Origin: Gemmatimonadota bacterium
GTDB lineage: Bacteria > Gemmatimonadota > Gemmatimonadetes > Longimicrobiales > Gaopeijiaceae
Direction of reading: 5' to 3'
NCBI GenBank assembly: GCA_024638395.1
Contig: JAHEKK010000245.1
Location: 1-5,685 of the forward strand
Length of the DNA: 5,685 bases
The position numbers and the translations under genes were made by a program. This document shows, piece by piece, positions 4,856 through 5,685 of the stretch. The notes beneath the pieces were generated by a model. That model was given only the letters and a program-made list of their open reading frames with translations. It ran no database searches and was not told the origin of the DNA. Numbering within the stretch: position 1 is the first letter of the stretch; each line of letters starts with the position of its first letter.

Positions 4856-5685
4856 ATGCACACAGGTCCGAGCCGCCTAGCCCGACGCGTGAAGCTGAGG
4901 GACGCCCATATCGTGACCCGGATGCTGGACGTGGCGTCGGGCCTCCCTGACGTGATCAAGCTGGGGAGGGGCGACCCGGATCTCGCGACGCCCGACCACA
5001 TCATCCGGGCAGGCCAGGAGGCTCTGGCGTCCGGGGCGACCCACTACACCCATCCCCTGGGGCTGCCGGAGCTCCGCCGAGCCATCGCAGACAACATCGC
5101 GGCTCACGGGGGTGCCTCTTACGCCCCGGAGAACATCGTGGTCACGCCCGGTGGTCAGCAGGCCATGTTCATCATCGCGCTAGGGCTTCTGGATCCGGGA
5201 GACGAGTTGCTGGTTCCCTGTCCCGGATACAACCCCTATCTCCAGGCGGCCGAGCTCACTGATGCCAAGGTCGTGGAGATCAGGATGACGATGGACACGA
5301 ATTTCACCCTGACGGCCGACATGATTCGGCAGCATGTCTCGCCCCGCTCCAAGGTCCTCATCCTCATCAACCCCGGGAACCCCACGGGGACCGTCATCCC
5401 TCCCGATGAGGTGGCTCGGATCTGCGAGGTCGCCAGGGAACACGACCTTATCGTCGTGTCCGACGAGATCTACGCCCGGATCACGTACGATGGGCATCGG
5501 GCCCAACCCGTGGCCGCCCTTCCCGGCATGGCCGAGCGCACGTTCACTCTCTCGGGCGTCTCGAAGGCCTACGCCATGACAGGCTGGAGGGTGGGGTACT
5601 TTGCCGGCCCCCCCGACCTCGTTCCGGCGCTGGGGGAGATCCACCATGCCTTCGCGATCTCACCTCGGCTGTCGGCCAGCACGCC
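4856..5685 (+). CDS. Class I/II PLP-dependent aminotransferase, N-terminal 276 residues
   Basis: Fold-type I aminotransferase, open at the right edge; a typical member has about 380-400 residues, so roughly the last third is missing. Visible motifs: IKLGRGDPDLATPDHI (34-49), THYTHPLGLPELRRAI (62-77), the cofactor-phosphate region VTPGGQQAMF (96-105), PGDELLVPCPGYNPY (114-128), NPGNPTG (172-178; Asn175 expected to contact PLP), VSDEIYARITYDG (201-213; Asp203 and Tyr206), and SGVSKAYAMTGWRVGY (233-248), in which Lys237 forms the internal aldimine and Arg245 binds the phosphate. Family enzymes transfer the amino group of an amino acid to a 2-oxo acid, commonly 2-oxoglutarate, in the cytosol. The specificity-determining C-terminal arginine is outside the window, so an aspartate, aromatic or branched-chain role cannot be chosen. 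Start ATG at 4856 lies 6 nt after the carboxypeptidase stop; its Shine-Dalgarno site is weak, suggesting coupling. A GTG at 4889 is a less likely alternative. Confidence 0.92.
   Translation, partial: MHTGPSRLARRVKLRDAHIVTRMLDVASGLPDVIKLGRGDPDLATPDHIIRAGQEALASGATHYTHPLGLPELRRAIADNIAAHGGASYAPENIVVTPGGQQAMFIIALGLLDPGDELLVPCPGYNPYLQAAELTDAKVVEIRMTMDTNFTLTADMIRQHVSPRSKVLILINPGNPTGTVIPPDEVARICEVAREHDLIVVSDEIYARITYDGHRAQPVAALPGMAERTFTLSGVSKAYAMTGWRVGYFAGPPDLVPALGEIHHAFAISPRLSAST

Overview
This is a GC-rich bacterial window (by eye roughly 60-65% G+C) with six tightly packed protein genes and one short non-coding gap. Shine-Dalgarno sites are clear, GTG and TTG starts are used alongside ATG, and stop/start codons overlap by 4 nt. 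That fits a high-GC free-living bacterium with compact operons. The sequence alone does not settle the phylum. No tRNA, rRNA, CRISPR array, insertion sequence or phage gene is visible.

Layout: the left 3.1 kb is one leftward (minus-strand) operon. Its order of transcription is a DUF4438-type protein (copy A, 2269-3138), a second divergent DUF4438-type protein (copy B, 1385-2272), an Ldh2-family NAD(P)-dependent dehydrogenase (235-1314, TTG start), and the N-terminal part of an M24-type Xaa-Pro peptidase/creatinase-like protein (1-238, GTG start, cut by the window edge). A/B and dehydrogenase/M24 each overlap by 4 nt (ATGA and GTGA), and only 70 nt separate B from the dehydrogenase. A divergent intergenic region of 190 bp (3139-3328) must hold the promoters. 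It contains a TTGACA hexamer, a 6-bp-stem hairpin and a perfect 10-bp palindrome. To its right, a rightward pair encodes an M32 zinc carboxypeptidase (3329-4849) and, 6 nt later, a fold-type I PLP aminotransferase (4856 to beyond the window end).

Functional reading: four of the six genes belong to families that act on peptides, amino acids or 2-oxo/imino acids. These are a C-terminal exopeptidase, a probable proline-related peptidase, an aminotransferase and a 2-oxo/imino-acid dehydrogenase. The simplest inference is a peptide-scavenging and amino-acid catabolic locus. The two DUF4438 proteins, of unknown function, head the left operon and are translationally coupled to each other, so they are the least explained part. 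They may form a heteromeric partner complex in this pathway. Other points worth checking are an apparent insertion of about 9 residues beside the zinc site of the carboxypeptidase and a non-canonical form of the Ser-His-Gly motif in the dehydrogenase.
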